Assembly (NCBI GenBank): GCA_002213445.1
Contig: NJIE01000006.1
Coordinates: 186,459 to 250,458 of the forward strand
From: Xenophilus sp. AP218F
GTDB taxonomy: Bacteria; Pseudomonadota; Gammaproteobacteria; Burkholderiales; Chromobacteriaceae
Direction of reading: 5' to 3'
Length of the DNA: 64,000 nucleotides
Of this stretch, positions 56,176-64,000 are shown one piece after another. The translations under genes were made by a program, and so were the position numbers. The notes under the pieces are model-generated. The model worked only from the letters and a program-made list of their open reading frames with translations, did not search any database and had not been told where the DNA came from. Positions within the stretch are counted from its first letter, which is position 1. Every line of letters starts with the position of its first letter.

Positions 56176-57366
56176 GTGAATCATCCAGCGCAAATCAGAA
56201 TCCCCGCCACCTACATGCGCGGCGGCACCAGCAAGGGCGTGTTCTTTCGTCTGGAAGATCTGCCAGCCCCCTGCCAGCAGCCCGGCCCGGCGCGCGACGC
56301 GCTGCTGTTGCGCGTGATCGGCAGCCCGGACCCTTACGGCAAACACACCGACGGCATGGGCGGGGCCACCTCCAGCACCAGCAAATGCGTGATCCTGAGC
56401 AAAAGCCGCGTGCCCGATCACGACGTGGATTATCTGTACGGTCAGGTGTCGATAAATACCGCGTTTGTCGACTGGAGCGGCAATTGCGGCAACCTGTCCA
56501 CCGCCGCCGGCGCTTTCGCCATCCACGCCGGACTGGTTGACCCGGCGCGGGTGCCCGACAACGGCGTCTGCCGCGTGCGCGTCTGGCAAGCCAACATCGG
56601 CAAAACCATCATCGCGCACGTGCCCGTCCGCGACGGCCAGGTGCAGGAAACCGGCGACTTCGAACTGGACGGCGTCACCTTCCCCGCCGCCGAGATCGTG
56701 CTGGAATTCATCGACCCCGCCGACGAAGGCGGCGGCGACGCGCCGGCCTCGATGTTTCCCACCGGCAATCTGGTGGACACCCTGGACGTGCCCGGCGTAG
56801 GCGCCTTGCCAGCCACCATGATCGCCGCCGGCATCACCACCATCTTCGTCAACGCGGCCGATATCGGCTATCGCGGCTGGGAGCTGCAAGACGCCGTCAA
56901 CGGCGACCCCGCCGCGCTCGCGCGCTTTGAGGCCATCCGCGTGGCCGGCGCGCTGCGGATGGGCCTGATCAAGACCCCGGAGGAAGCCGCCTCTCGCCAG
57001 CACACGCCCAAAGTGGCTTTCGTCGCGCCGCCGGCCGATTACGCCGCCTCCAGCGGCAAGCTCATCCAGGCCGCCGACATCGACCTCCTGGCCCGCGCGC
57101 TGTCGATGGGCAAGCTGCATCACGCCATGATGGGCACCTGCGCGGTGGCCATCGGCGCCGCGGCGGCCATCCCCGGCACCCTGGTCAATCTGGCCGCCGG
57201 CGGCGGCGAACGCCAGACAGTGCGCTTTGGCCACCCCTCCGGCACCTTGCGCGTGGGAGCGGAAGCCAAACTGGCGGACGGCCAGTGGACCGTCTCCAAG
57301 GCGGTGATGAGCCGCAGCGCCCGCATCCTGATGGAAGGCTGGGTGCGCGTCCCCCCCGCAGTCTGA
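56176..57366 (+). CDS. prpF: 2-methylaconitate cis-trans isomerase PrpF
   Basis: PrpF isomerises the AcnD product so that it can be rehydrated. The 396-residue protein starts with IPATYMRGGTSKGVFFRLEDL, has DGMGGATSSTSKCVI with family lysine/serine residues, and INTAFVDWSGNCGNLSTAAG. The start is GTG with AGGAG 8 nt upstream. Between them sits a three-codon reading frame ATG ACG TGA whose stop overlaps the GTG (56171-56179), which may tune initiation. Last gene of the operon. Confidence 0.95.
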   Translation: MNHPAQIRIPATYMRGGTSKGVFFRLEDLPAPCQQPGPARDALLLRVIGSPDPYGKHTDGMGGATSSTSKCVILSKSRVPDHDVDYLYGQVSINTAFVDWSGNCGNLSTAAGAFAIHAGLVDPARVPDNGVCRVRVWQANIGKTIIAHVPVRDGQVQETGDFELDGVTFPAAEIVLEFIDPADEGGGDAPASMFPTGNLVDTLDVPGVGALPATMIAAGITTIFVNAADIGYRGWELQDAVNGDPAALARFEAIRVAGALRMGLIKTPEEAASRQHTPKVAFVAPPADYAASSGKLIQAADIDLLARALSMGKLHHAMMGTCAVAIGAAAAIPGTLVNLAAGGGERQTVRFGHPSGTLRVGAEAKLADGQWTVSKAVMSRSARILMEGWVRVPPAV

Positions 57367-57385
57367 ACGCAAACTGTTTTTCCCC

Positions 57386-57416
57386 GCGGCCAGCCCTTCA
57401 GGGTTGGCCGCCTTTC
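57386..57416 (+). terminator. Terminator of the prp operon
   Basis: GCGGCCAGCCC (57386-57396) pairs with GGGTTGGCCGC (57401-57411) around TTCA, with one G-U wobble, followed by CCTTTCC. It starts 20 nt after the prpF stop. The stem is strong; the T tract is short. Confidence 0.7.
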
Positions 57417-57555
57417 CTGCATCTGCCATTATTCACGCAGACGCTGCCCGTCTGGAAACATATGATTCCACGCCGGCAACCGCCATCCGCCGCGCCATAA
57501 AACCAATACGCCGCGTCTGCCAACGGCAAGATTCAGCTCAGCATTCGGGAAAAAC

Positions 57556-59538
57556 ATGCTCGCCACCATCCGATCCAAAATCCTGGCCGCCTGCGGCCTG
57601 CTCATCCTGCTGGGCTTCGGCGTTCTGGCCGGCTTCAACATCTACGCCGGCTACCGCAACGCCGAAGCCGAGGTGCTGAGCAACGCCAACCTGCTGGCCG
57701 AGCGGGAAGCCGGCAAGCTGCAAGCCCTGCTGGGGCAAACCTATTCCGAAGCGCAAGCCCTGGCCGAGGCCGCCGCCGCCATGCGCCAGAACCTGCCGCC
57801 CAACGCCCGCAAGCTTCTGTCCGAAATCGTCAAGCGCCAGTTGGCCCACAATCCCAACGCCATCGGCTACTGGATCAGCTGGGACCCGAACGCGCTGGAC
57901 GGGCGCGACGCCGAACTCGCCGGCAAGCCGGAAAACGACCACACCGGCACCGCCGGCGTTTACTGGTATCGCAAGAAAGGCCAAGTGGACGTGGTCTGGG
58001 GCAGCGACGGCGTGGAAAAGAACAGCTATTACTCCACCCCGCACCAGACCGGCCGGCCGATGCTGACCGAACCCTATATCGACGACGACATCAAGGTGCT
58101 GATGGGCACGCTGGCCTTTCCCGTCCTGATCGACGGCAAGGCCATCGGCGTGGCCGGCAGCGACCTTGCCCTCAGCCAGCTGCAAAAGCTGTCGGAACAG
58201 GTCAAGCCTTACCAGAGCGGCTACATGAGCCTCTACTCCAACGGCGCGGTGCAACTGGCCGGCGTCGATGCGGCGGGCAACGGCAAGGTGGACGAAAAAC
58301 TGCCGGCCGCCGCGCGCGACGCCATCCGCCAGGGACAACCCTTCGCCTACGATAGCGACGACGGCTTCCGCCACTTCATCATGCCCATCGTGGTGGGCGA
58401 AGCCGCCACGCCGTGGGCGGTGAGGATCTCCATCTCGCTGAGCGACGCGCTGGCGCCGGCGCGCCACGCCGGCGTCCAGGCCCTGCTGATCAGCGCCGGC
58501 ATCCTCGCCGCCATCCTGCTGCTGCTGGGCGCAACGCTGGCGCGCCTGCTCCAGCCGCTCTCCCGGCTGCAACACGCCATCGCCGAGCTGGCCAGCGGCG
58601 ACGCCGACCTGACCCGCCAGTTGCCGGCCGACAGCGGCGACGAGATCGGCAAGGCTTCGGCGGCCTTCAACACCTTCACCGGCTCGCTGCGCGGCATGAT
58701 GCGCAGCGTGCAGCAGCACGCCGGTGGCGTGCTGGCCTCGGTGCGCGGGCTGGGGGACGGCGTCGGCCAGATCCGCGACAGCTCCTCCCGCCAGTCGGAA
58801 GCGGCCAACGCCACCGCCGCCAGCGTGGAAGAGCTGTCGGTCAGCATCAGCCATATCGCCGCTTCCGCCCAGCAGGCCGAAAGCCGCGCCCGCGCCGCCG
58901 ACGCGCTGTCAGGCGAGGTCGCCGCGCAGGTGGGGGGCACGGCGGAAGAAATCGCCCGTGTCGCGCAGTCGGTGCGCGAACTGGCCGCGGTGCTGGAAGG
59001 CATGCAGCAGCGCTCCGAGCAGATCAGCGGCATCGTCGCCGTGATCCGCGACATCGCCGATCAGACCAACCTGCTGGCGCTAAACGCCGCCATCGAGGCC
59101 GCCCGCGCCGGCGAAATGGGCCGCGGCTTCGCCGTGGTGGCCGACGAAGTGCGCAAACTGGCCGAGCGCACAGGCAAGGCCACGCTGGAGATCTCGGAGG
59201 TGATCGGCGCCATCCAGCGCGACACCGGCCAGGCCAGCGAGCGGATGGACGGCGCGCTCTCGCGCGTCAACCAGGGCGAGCAACTGGCGCAGGCTTCTGC
59301 GCGCGCCATCCTGCAAATCCGCGACAACGCGCGCGAAGTGGTGCAAAGCGTGGGCGACATCGCCTCCGCCACCGCCGAGCAGTCCAGCGCCAGCCAGGAA
59401 ATCGCCCACCATATCGAGCATATTCACTCCATGCTGCTGGACAGCGATCACGCCATCCAGGACGCCCACCGGGCAGTCGCCACGCTCGGCCGACTGGGCG
59501 AAGAGCTGGAGCAGCTGATCGCCAAGTTCAAGCTGTAA
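57556..59538 (+). CDS. Methyl-accepting chemotaxis protein with dCache sensor
   Basis: A 660-residue chemoreceptor: N-terminal membrane helix (10-32), a large periplasmic Cache domain (35-300; [59 protein letters not shown]), second helix (about 308-330), HAMP (to about 385), and the signalling hairpin with tip [42 protein letters not shown] (about 490-540). The WYxxxxxxxxxxxWG and Y-D-D elements are typical of dCache_1 sensors for small molecules; the ligand is unknown. No CheR pentapeptide at the C-terminus. Monocistronic with its own terminator. Confidence 0.94.
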   Translation: MLATIRSKILAACGLLILLGFGVLAGFNIYAGYRNAEAEVLSNANLLAEREAGKLQALLGQTYSEAQALAEAAAAMRQNLPPNARKLLSEIVKRQLAHNPNAIGYWISWDPNALDGRDAELAGKPENDHTGTAGVYWYRKKGQVDVVWGSDGVEKNSYYSTPHQTGRPMLTEPYIDDDIKVLMGTLAFPVLIDGKAIGVAGSDLALSQLQKLSEQVKPYQSGYMSLYSNGAVQLAGVDAAGNGKVDEKLPAAARDAIRQGQPFAYDSDDGFRHFIMPIVVGEAATPWAVRISISLSDALAPARHAGVQALLISAGILAAILLLLGATLARLLQPLSRLQHAIAELASGDADLTRQLPADSGDEIGKASAAFNTFTGSLRGMMRSVQQHAGGVLASVRGLGDGVGQIRDSSSRQSEAANATAASVEELSVSISHIAASAQQAESRARAADALSGEVAAQVGGTAEEIARVAQSVRELAAVLEGMQQRSEQISGIVAVIRDIADQTNLLALNAAIEAARAGEMGRGFAVVADEVRKLAERTGKATLEISEVIGAIQRDTGQASERMDGALSRVNQGEQLAQASARAILQIRDNAREVVQSVGDIASATAEQSSASQEIAHHIEHIHSMLLDSDHAIQDAHRAVATLGRLGEELEQLIAKFKL

Positions 59539-59552
59539 GCCCGCCGCGACCC

Positions 59553-59580
59553 GAAAACCGCCGCCAGGCGGTTTTCTTTT
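59553..59580 (+). terminator. Rho-independent terminator after the chemoreceptor gene
   Basis: GAAAACCGCC (59553-59562) and GGCGGTTTTC (59567-59576) form a perfect 10-bp stem with a GCCA loop, then TTTT. It is 14 nt after the stop. Confidence 0.88.
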
Positions 59581-59588
59581 CGGTCTTT

Positions 59589-59611
59589 AAGATGTATTAT
59601 TTTTACACCTT
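59589..59611. promoter_or_regulatory. NsrR-like operator 1 upstream of hmp
   Basis: A 23-bp site with half-sites AAGATGTA (59589-59596) and TACACCTT (59604-59611), one mismatch from a perfect inverted repeat and in the 11-1-11 layout of NsrR boxes (AAGATGYATTT-type). A TATTAT -10-like sequence (59595-59600) lies inside it. It is 77 nt before the hmp start. Confidence 0.7.
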
Positions 59612-59619
59612 AAGATAGA

Positions 59620-59644
59620 GACGCCGCCGCCGGCGTCGTTTTTT
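59620..59644 (+). terminator. Hairpin with T tract between the two NsrR-like sites
   Basis: GACGCCG (59620-59626) and CGGCGTC (59631-59637) form a 7-bp stem with a CCGC loop, followed by GTTTTTT. It looks like an intrinsic terminator but lies between the two operators, 44 nt before the hmp start. It may be a second stop for the chemoreceptor transcript, or an attenuator if hmp transcription begins at operator 1. Confidence 0.65.
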
Positions 59645-59652
59645 CCGCCAAT

Positions 59653-59675
59653 AAATTGCATTTTCAATGCATCTT
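59653..59675. promoter_or_regulatory. NsrR-like operator 2 immediately before hmp
   Basis: A 23-bp site with half-sites AAATTGCATTT (59653-59663) and CAATGCATCTT (59665-59675), differing at only a few positions from the NsrR consensus AAGATGCATTT-N-AAATGCATCTT. It ends 12 nt before the hmp ATG. With nsrR directly downstream of hmp, NsrR is the likely binder. Confidence 0.82.
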
Positions 59676-59687
59676 CAAGGAATAATC

Positions 59688-60899
59688 ATGCTAGACGCCG
59701 CCACCCGCCAGTTGGTCCGCTCCACCGCCCCGGTCTTGCAACAGCACGGCGAAACCCTCACCCGCCATTTCTATCAGCGCATGTTCCAGCACAATCCGGA
59801 GCTGAAGGCCGTGTTCAACCAGGGGCACCAGGCCGCAGGACAGCAGCAGCAGGCGCTGGCCATGGCCGTCGCCGCCTACGCCCAGCACATCGACGACCCG
59901 AGCCCCCTGCTGCCGGTGCTGGAGAGAGTGGCGCACAAGCACGCCAGCCTGGGCATCCGCGCCGAGCACTACGCCATCGTCGGCAAGCACCTGCTGGCCT
60001 CGATCCGGGAAGTGCTGGGAGACGCCGCCAGCGACGCGCTGCTGGAGGCCTGGGCCGCCGCCTACGGGCAGCTGGCCGATATCTTGATCCGGATGGAAAA
60101 CGGCCTCTACCAGCAGGCCGTCGGCCGGAACGGCGGCTGGAGCGGCTGGCGCAGCTTTGTCGTCGCCCGCAAGGTGCCGGAAAGCGAAGAAATCTGCTCG
60201 TTCTACCTGCAGCCGGCCGACGGCGGTCCGCTGCCGGACTATCAGCCGGGCCAGTACCTGACGGTGCGCGCCTGGCTGCCGCATCTTGGCCTGACGCAGC
60301 CGCGGCAGTACTCGCTATCGGCCGCGCCCGGCGGCGACAGCCTGCGCATTTCGGTCAAGCGCGAAGCCGGCGACGCGACGCGTCCCGCCGGCGCGATGTC
60401 CAACTACTTGCACGACGCGCTCGAGGCGGGCGACCCCATCGACGTGGCACCGCCGATGGGCGAGTTCACCCTGCGCCGCGAACGCACGGGTCCGGTGGCG
60501 CTGATCAGCGCCGGCGTCGGCATCACCCCGATGATGGCGATCAGCGAGCAGCTGCTGCGCGAAAACGCGGACCGCGACATCCGCTTCCTGCATGCCTGCC
60601 GCCACGGCGGCGCGCATGCCTTCCGCGACAGCGTGGCCGGCTTTGCCGACCGCCATCCGCGCTTCGCCAGCCGCATCCATTACGAGCATCCGCGGGCCGA
60701 CGACCAGCAAGGCCTGCACTATCATCGCGCCGGCCGCATCGGCCCCGACGATCTGCGCGAATTCGCCTGCCGGCCCGACGCCGACTACTACCTGTGCGGC
60801 CCACTGCCCTTCATGCGCCAGCAGGCGGCGGCGCTGCGCGAAATGGGCGTGGACGACGCCCGCATCCACGCCGAAGCGTTCGGCACCGGCGGCGTGTGA
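59688..60899 (+). CDS. hmp: Flavohaemoprotein, nitric oxide dioxygenase
   Basis: Hmp oxidises nitric oxide to nitrate with O2 and NAD(P)H. The 403-residue product has a globin domain (1-135; proximal histidine in RVAHKHASLGIRAEHYAIVGKHLL), an FAD domain (150-255; QPRQYSLSAAPG) and an NAD domain (260-400; ISAGVGITPMMAISEQ, YYLCGPLPFM). AAGGA precedes the ATG at 59688; an in-frame ATG 21 nt earlier lies inside operator 2 and is less likely. Probably co-transcribed with nsrR. Confidence 0.96.
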   Translation: MLDAATRQLVRSTAPVLQQHGETLTRHFYQRMFQHNPELKAVFNQGHQAAGQQQQALAMAVAAYAQHIDDPSPLLPVLERVAHKHASLGIRAEHYAIVGKHLLASIREVLGDAASDALLEAWAAAYGQLADILIRMENGLYQQAVGRNGGWSGWRSFVVARKVPESEEICSFYLQPADGGPLPDYQPGQYLTVRAWLPHLGLTQPRQYSLSAAPGGDSLRISVKREAGDATRPAGAMSNYLHDALEAGDPIDVAPPMGEFTLRRERTGPVALISAGVGITPMMAISEQLLRENADRDIRFLHACRHGGAHAFRDSVAGFADRHPRFASRIHYEHPRADDQQGLHYHRAGRIGPDDLREFACRPDADYYLCGPLPFMRQQAAALREMGVDDARIHAEAFGTGGV

Positions 60900-60956
60900 T
60901 TGAGCGAAAACGGCGGGCAGCGTATCCTGCCTGCTGTTTTCACCCGCCCAGTCCAC

Positions 60957-61418
60957 ATGCAACTGACCCATTTTTCCGACCTTGGCTTGCGCGTGCTGAT
61001 GTACCTGACCGGCCCCGCGCGCGACGAGGCGGTCACCATCAGCGAAATCGCCGACCGCTTCCAGGTGTCGCGCAACCACCTGGTCAAAGTGGTCCACTTC
61101 ATGGCCCAGCAAGGCTGGTTGCGCACCACTCGCGGCAAGGGCGGCGGGCTGGCCCTCGCCCAGCCGCCGGCGCATTACCGGCTGGGCGATCTGCTGCGCC
61201 GGCTGGAAGGCGTCAAGCCGCTGATAGATTGCGCCGAGCCGCCCTGCGCCCTGAGCGGCGGCTGCCGGCTCAAAGGCGTGCTGGACGAGGCGCTGGCGGC
61301 CTTTTTCGCGGTGCTGGACCGCTACACGCTGCAAGATCTGATCGCCCATCCCACCGGCGAGGCCATCGCCCTTCTGCATGGCATAACGCCGCGACCGATA
61401 AAAAACACCGCCGCATAA
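60957..61418 (+). CDS. nsrR: Nitric-oxide-sensing repressor NsrR (Rrf2 family)
   Basis: A 153-residue Rrf2-type Fe-S repressor. It starts MQLTHFSDLGLRVLMYLTG and has a winged HTH (TISEIADRFQVSRNHLVKVVHFMAQQGWLRTTRGKGGGLALA). Three clustered cysteines that bind the NO-sensitive cluster are in LIDCAEPPCALSGGCRLKGVL. The ATG at 60957 matches the family start; a TTG at 60900 would add 19 residues. It follows hmp by 57 nt, and NsrR-like sites precede hmp, giving an autoregulated NO-response unit. Confidence 0.94.
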   Translation: MQLTHFSDLGLRVLMYLTGPARDEAVTISEIADRFQVSRNHLVKVVHFMAQQGWLRTTRGKGGGLALAQPPAHYRLGDLLRRLEGVKPLIDCAEPPCALSGGCRLKGVLDEALAAFFAVLDRYTLQDLIAHPTGEAIALLHGITPRPIKNTAA

Positions 61419-61441
61419 GCGCGCGCCGGCAATCGTCAAAT

Positions 61442-61609
61442 TCACAGCCGCCCTCGCAGTCGCGGATCGCGGCGCTTGTCCGCCAGGGCCGGGCGCCACG
61501 CCGCCTTGCGCGCCAGAGGTTTGCCGCCCGCGGAGCCGGCGACGGCGCTGTTGCCAATTCGCCACGGCCGCTCGCGCCGCCCGCGACGCTGGGGTTTTGT
61601 TTGATCCAG
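61442..61609 (-). CDS. Possible small basic protein, start codon unclear (about 55 aa)
   Basis: A minus-strand frame whose end reads GNSAVAGSAGGKPLARKAAW and DKRRDPRLRGRL, with strongly G/C-biased third codon positions that look coding. The AT-rich N-terminal extension towards 61678 does not, so coding should begin near 61609, where only CTG is available (GGA 10 nt before). There is no ATG or GTG. It is convergent with nsrR and divergent from the EamA gene. It may be a real short protein with a rare start codon, or a decayed gene. Family not recognised. Confidence 0.3.
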   Translation of the reverse strand: MDQTKPQRRGRRERPWRIGNSAVAGSAGGKPLARKAAWRPALADKRRDPRLRGRL

Positions 61610-61680
61610 CTTCTGTTTTTCCGCGCGCTTTGTTCCTAGAATATTTCCACATAAAACTAAATTCAGGCTCGTTTGCAATC

Positions 61681-62547
61681 ATGAACAAATCGCTTCTTTT
61701 CGCGCTGGGCGCCATTTCCATGTGGGCTTCGGTCGCCACCATCAGCGCGCTTACCCGCTCGCTGCCGCCCTTCTTCGTCGCCGGCGTCGGCCTGTGCCTG
61801 GGCAGCCTGCTCACCATCCATCGCCTGCGCGAATGGAAGGTCAGCCCCAGGGTCTTCCTCAACGGCGTATTCGGCATCTTCGGTTTCTACTTCTTCCTGT
61901 TCAACGCCTACAGCATGGCGCCGGTGATGGAGGCGACCGTGCTGAGCTATCTCTGGCCGCTGCTGATGGTCTTGCTGTCGCCGGTATTCGTGCCCGGCTC
62001 GCGGCTTGGCCCCAATCACATCCTGGGCAGCCTGCTGGGCTTCGCCGGCGCGGCGCTGATCGTCACCGGCGGCAAGCTGTCGCTGTCCATGGCCGCGCTG
62101 CCCGGCTACCTGATGGCGCTGGGCGCGGCCGTGGTATGGGCGGTTTACAGCCTGCTGACGCGCCGCCTGCCGCCCGCGCCGGACAATGCCGTCGGCGGCT
62201 TCTGCCTCGCTTCCGGCTTGCTGACGCTGGCGCTGCACGCCGCCACCGAGCCGGCCGCGACGCCCGACGCCGGGCAGTGGCTGACCATCCTCATCCTGGG
62301 CTTGTTGCCGATGGGCGCGGCCTTCCTGTGCTGGAACCGGGCGATGAAAAGCGGCGATCCGCGCCAGATCGGCGCGCTGGGCAACACCACGCCGCTGCTG
62401 TCCACCCTGATGCTGGTGGCCAGCGGCCAGGCCAGCCTGAACGGCGCGGCGGCGCTGGCCATCGCCATGATCGTCGGCGGCGCGGCGCTGGGCTCCCTGC
62501 CCGCCGAGCGGCTGCGCCTCTCCTGGCTGCAAGCGCGCCGGGCCTGA
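61681..62547 (+). CDS. EamA/DMT-superfamily transporter
   Basis: A 288-residue inner-membrane protein with ten hydrophobic segments and the duplicated EamA fold: MNKSLLFALGAISMWASVATI, FFLFNAYSMAPVMEATVLSYLWPLLMVLLSP, and in the second half GLLPMGAAFLCWNRAMKSGDPRQIGALGNTTPLLSTLML. Members export amino acids or metabolites; the closest style is the YddG-like aromatic amino-acid exporters, but the substrate is not certain. Monocistronic. Confidence 0.88.
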   Translation: MNKSLLFALGAISMWASVATISALTRSLPPFFVAGVGLCLGSLLTIHRLREWKVSPRVFLNGVFGIFGFYFFLFNAYSMAPVMEATVLSYLWPLLMVLLSPVFVPGSRLGPNHILGSLLGFAGAALIVTGGKLSLSMAALPGYLMALGAAVVWAVYSLLTRRLPPAPDNAVGGFCLASGLLTLALHAATEPAATPDAGQWLTILILGLLPMGAAFLCWNRAMKSGDPRQIGALGNTTPLLSTLMLVASGQASLNGAAALAIAMIVGGAALGSLPAERLRLSWLQARRA

Positions 62548-62720
62548 GCCCGTAAGCGCAGGCGACGCGCCCTGTTCAGGATGCGCCGCCCGCCCCGCCT
62601 CCTTGCCCTGCGCGCCGCCCGGCGGGTTTCTAGCCCGCGCCGACAGGAGTATCATCGCGCGCATCGAAAATGCGCTCTGCCGCGCCGGCGGCGGGAGCCA
62701 CAAGAACTAAGGGGGCCGAC

Positions 62721-63623
62721 ATGGCTAGACATTGGGGCAAGGTGCTGACTGCGATGGTCACGCCGTTTGACGAACAAGGCGGGCTGAATCTCGACATGGC
62801 GCGGCAGCTGGCCCGCCACCTGGCCGCCAACGGCAGCGACGGCCTGATCGTGGCCGCCACCACCGGCGAAGCGCCGACCCTAGGCGACGCCGAGCGCATG
62901 GACCTGATCCGCACGGTGAGCGAGGCCGTCACCGTGCCGGTGCTGGCCGGCGTGGGCTGCGCCGACGCCCGCCACGCGGTCGCGCTGGCCGCCCGGGCTG
63001 CCGACGCGGGCGCGGCCGGCGCTTTCGTGGTATCGCCCTATTACAACCGTCCGCCGCAAGCCGGCATCGAAGCCTATTTCCGCGCCGTGGCCGCCGCCAC
63101 CCGCCTGCCGGTCATGGTCTACGACGTGCCGGGCCGCACCGGCCGCCGCATCGCCCGCGACGTGCTGCTGCGCCTGTTTTCCGAAGTAGACAACATCGTC
63201 GCCTTCAAGGATGCCACCGGCGATCCGGCGGCGGCCGCCAGCCTGGTGGCCAGCGCCGGGCGGCATTTCGACCTCTACTCCGGCGACGACGCGCTGACTC
63301 TGCCCTTGCTGGCCGTAGGCGCCGTAGGCGTGGTAGGCACCTCCACCCACTGGACCGGCCGCGAGTTCGCGGCGATGATCGCCGCCTTCGAACAAGGCGA
63401 GGTGCAGCGCGCCCGCGCCATCAACGCCGCGCTGCAAGAGTCGTTCGCCTTCGCCAACAGCGAGGCGGTAGTGTTCTCGATGGCGGTGAAAGCCATGTTG
63501 CGCAGCCAGGGCCTGGCGGTCGGCCAATGCCGCCTGCCGCTGCCGGCCACCGGCGCGGACGAGGAAAGCCGCGCCCAAGCGGTGTGGCAGCGCCTGCAGG
63601 CCTGGCGTCAGGAAGCGATGTAA
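62721..63623 (+). CDS. dapA: 4-hydroxy-tetrahydrodipicolinate synthase (DapA)
   Basis: DapA condenses aspartate semialdehyde (the Asd product) with pyruvate towards diaminopimelate and lysine. The 300-residue TIM-barrel protein has the Schiff-base lysine at 163 (IVAFKDATGDP), the catalytic tyrosine at 134 (VMVYDVPGRTG) and VAATTGEAPTLGDAE near the substrate site. A GGGGG-rich ribosome site precedes the ATG. It stands alone, so it could be the main enzyme or one of several DapA paralogues; the classical motif GTTGESATL appears here as ATTGEAPTL. Confidence 0.85.
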   Translation: MARHWGKVLTAMVTPFDEQGGLNLDMARQLARHLAANGSDGLIVAATTGEAPTLGDAERMDLIRTVSEAVTVPVLAGVGCADARHAVALAARAADAGAAGAFVVSPYYNRPPQAGIEAYFRAVAAATRLPVMVYDVPGRTGRRIARDVLLRLFSEVDNIVAFKDATGDPAAAASLVASAGRHFDLYSGDDALTLPLLAVGAVGVVGTSTHWTGREFAAMIAAFEQGEVQRARAINAALQESFAFANSEAVVFSMAVKAMLRSQGLAVGQCRLPLPATGADEESRAQAVWQRLQAWRQEAM

Positions 63624-63646
63624 ACCGCCCGGCGCGCCGGCATGAA

Positions 63647-63674
63647 AAAAGGGCCAGCGATTGCTGGCCCTTTT
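63647..63674. terminator. Strong bidirectional terminator between dapA and the haemagglutinin-like gene
   Basis: AAAAGGGCCAGC (63647-63658) and GCTGGCCCTTTT (63663-63674) form a perfect 12-bp stem around GATT, with T tracts on both strands. It serves the two convergent genes. Confidence 0.92.
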
Positions 63675-63697
63675 CCCTGCGCGCGCGGATCGCGCCG

Positions 63698-64000
63698 TCA
63701 GTTGCCCGACTGGATGCCGCCGCGGACGGTTTGCGTCTGGTTGTCGCGCTCGGCCTTGATCAGCGGGGCCTTGCCTGCGCCGACGTCGCTGATCGCCTGC
63801 TGCACAAGCGCGGCCGGCGTGCCGTCGAGATTGACGCCGCCTGCGCCGACGTAGCGATGAGTGGCGATATCGGCCGTTTCCACCTTGGCGTCTCCCAGGC
63901 TGACCTTGCCGTCGGACTGCAGTTGCGCGCCGGTCAGCTGCACCTTGCCGCCCACCTGCAAATCCACGCCCTGCTTGCCGCTGATGCCGCTGACCGCGCC
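63698..64000 (-). CDS. C-terminus of a filamentous haemagglutinin-like exoprotein, cut by window edge
   Basis: The last ~100 residues of a protein whose start lies beyond the window. The sequence VSGISGKQGVDLQVGGKVQ and LTGAQLQSDGKVSLGDAKVE shows the repeating beta-helix pattern of FHA/haemagglutinin-repeat proteins secreted by two-partner systems. It ends LIKAERDNQTQTVRGGIQSGN without a visible toxin or carboxypeptidase-like domain. Whether it is a full-length adhesin or contact-dependent-inhibition type cannot be judged here. Confidence 0.72.
   Translation of the reverse strand, partial: GAVSGISGKQGVDLQVGGKVQLTGAQLQSDGKVSLGDAKVETADIATHRYVGAGGVNLDGTPAALVQQAISDVGAGKAPLIKAERDNQTQTVRGGIQSGN

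Overview
The window is about 64 kb of gene-dense, GC-rich bacterial chromosome. Gene content points to a betaproteobacterium of the Neisseriales, most likely Chromobacterium or a close relative. The evidence is the leuC-leuD-leuB-asd-fimV-truA-trpF order, the rpoE-rseABC-degP/lepA-lepB-DUF4845-rnc-era-recO-pdxJ-acpS-nagZ order, a class I PHA synthase, an AcnD/PrpF-type methylcitrate cycle and an NsrR-Hmp module. The genus is inferred from gene order and protein style, not from a search. I see no tRNA, rRNA, CRISPR array, insertion sequence or prophage.

Layout. 0-13.3 kb (minus strand): trpF (cut by the window edge), truA, an orphan CbiQ/EcfT-like membrane protein, two tandem FimV paralogues, two tandem aspartate-semialdehyde dehydrogenases, leuB, leuD and leuC. 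An entericidin-like lipoprotein sits between leuC and leuD, and a small membrane protein between leuD and leuB. 13.4-16.9 kb: a MmyB-type regulator, an NTF2-like gene broken by one amber codon, a HcaT-like MFS transporter, hslR and a FAH-family enzyme. 17.1-20.5 kb: phaC and phaA, then a 42-residue basic protein on the other strand. 20.6-24.4 kb: nucleotidyltransferase, arfB, a secreted thioredoxin-fold protein and a GhrA-like reductase. 24.4-32.8 kb: a valine/branched-chain acyl-CoA catabolic locus (thiolase, LiuR-type regulator, then hbd, mmsA, isobutyryl-CoA dehydrogenase, enoyl-CoA hydratase, 3-hydroxyisobutyryl-CoA hydrolase, mmsB). A near-perfect 22-bp palindrome lies in the divergent promoter. 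32.9-38.2 kb: accessory small exported proteins, DedA, a lipoprotein, a class D beta-lactamase, an Ntn-hydrolase and a CinA-like protein. 38.2-51.1 kb: a long minus-strand housekeeping run headed by sigma-E, with a textbook sigma-E promoter in front of rpoE. 51.3-57.4 kb: the prpB-prpC-acnD-prpF propionate operon, without a local regulator. 57.5-63.7 kb: a chemoreceptor, hmp-nsrR with two NsrR-like operators, a DMT transporter and dapA. The right edge holds the C-terminus of a filamentous-haemagglutinin-like protein.

The genes form clear working units: leucine and aspartate-family biosynthesis, valine and propionate breakdown (valine degradation yields propionyl-CoA, which the methylcitrate cycle consumes), carbon storage as PHA, envelope stress and protein export, and nitric-oxide detoxification. 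The most unusual items are the amber-interrupted NTF2-like gene, the tandem FimV pair followed by an orphan EcfT-like protein, a related inverted-repeat element in two spacers of the valine operon, a terminator-like hairpin between the two NsrR sites, an OXA-type beta-lactamase beside an Ntn amidase, and two small ORFs that standard length cut-offs would miss. I found no convincing entirely new multi-gene system.
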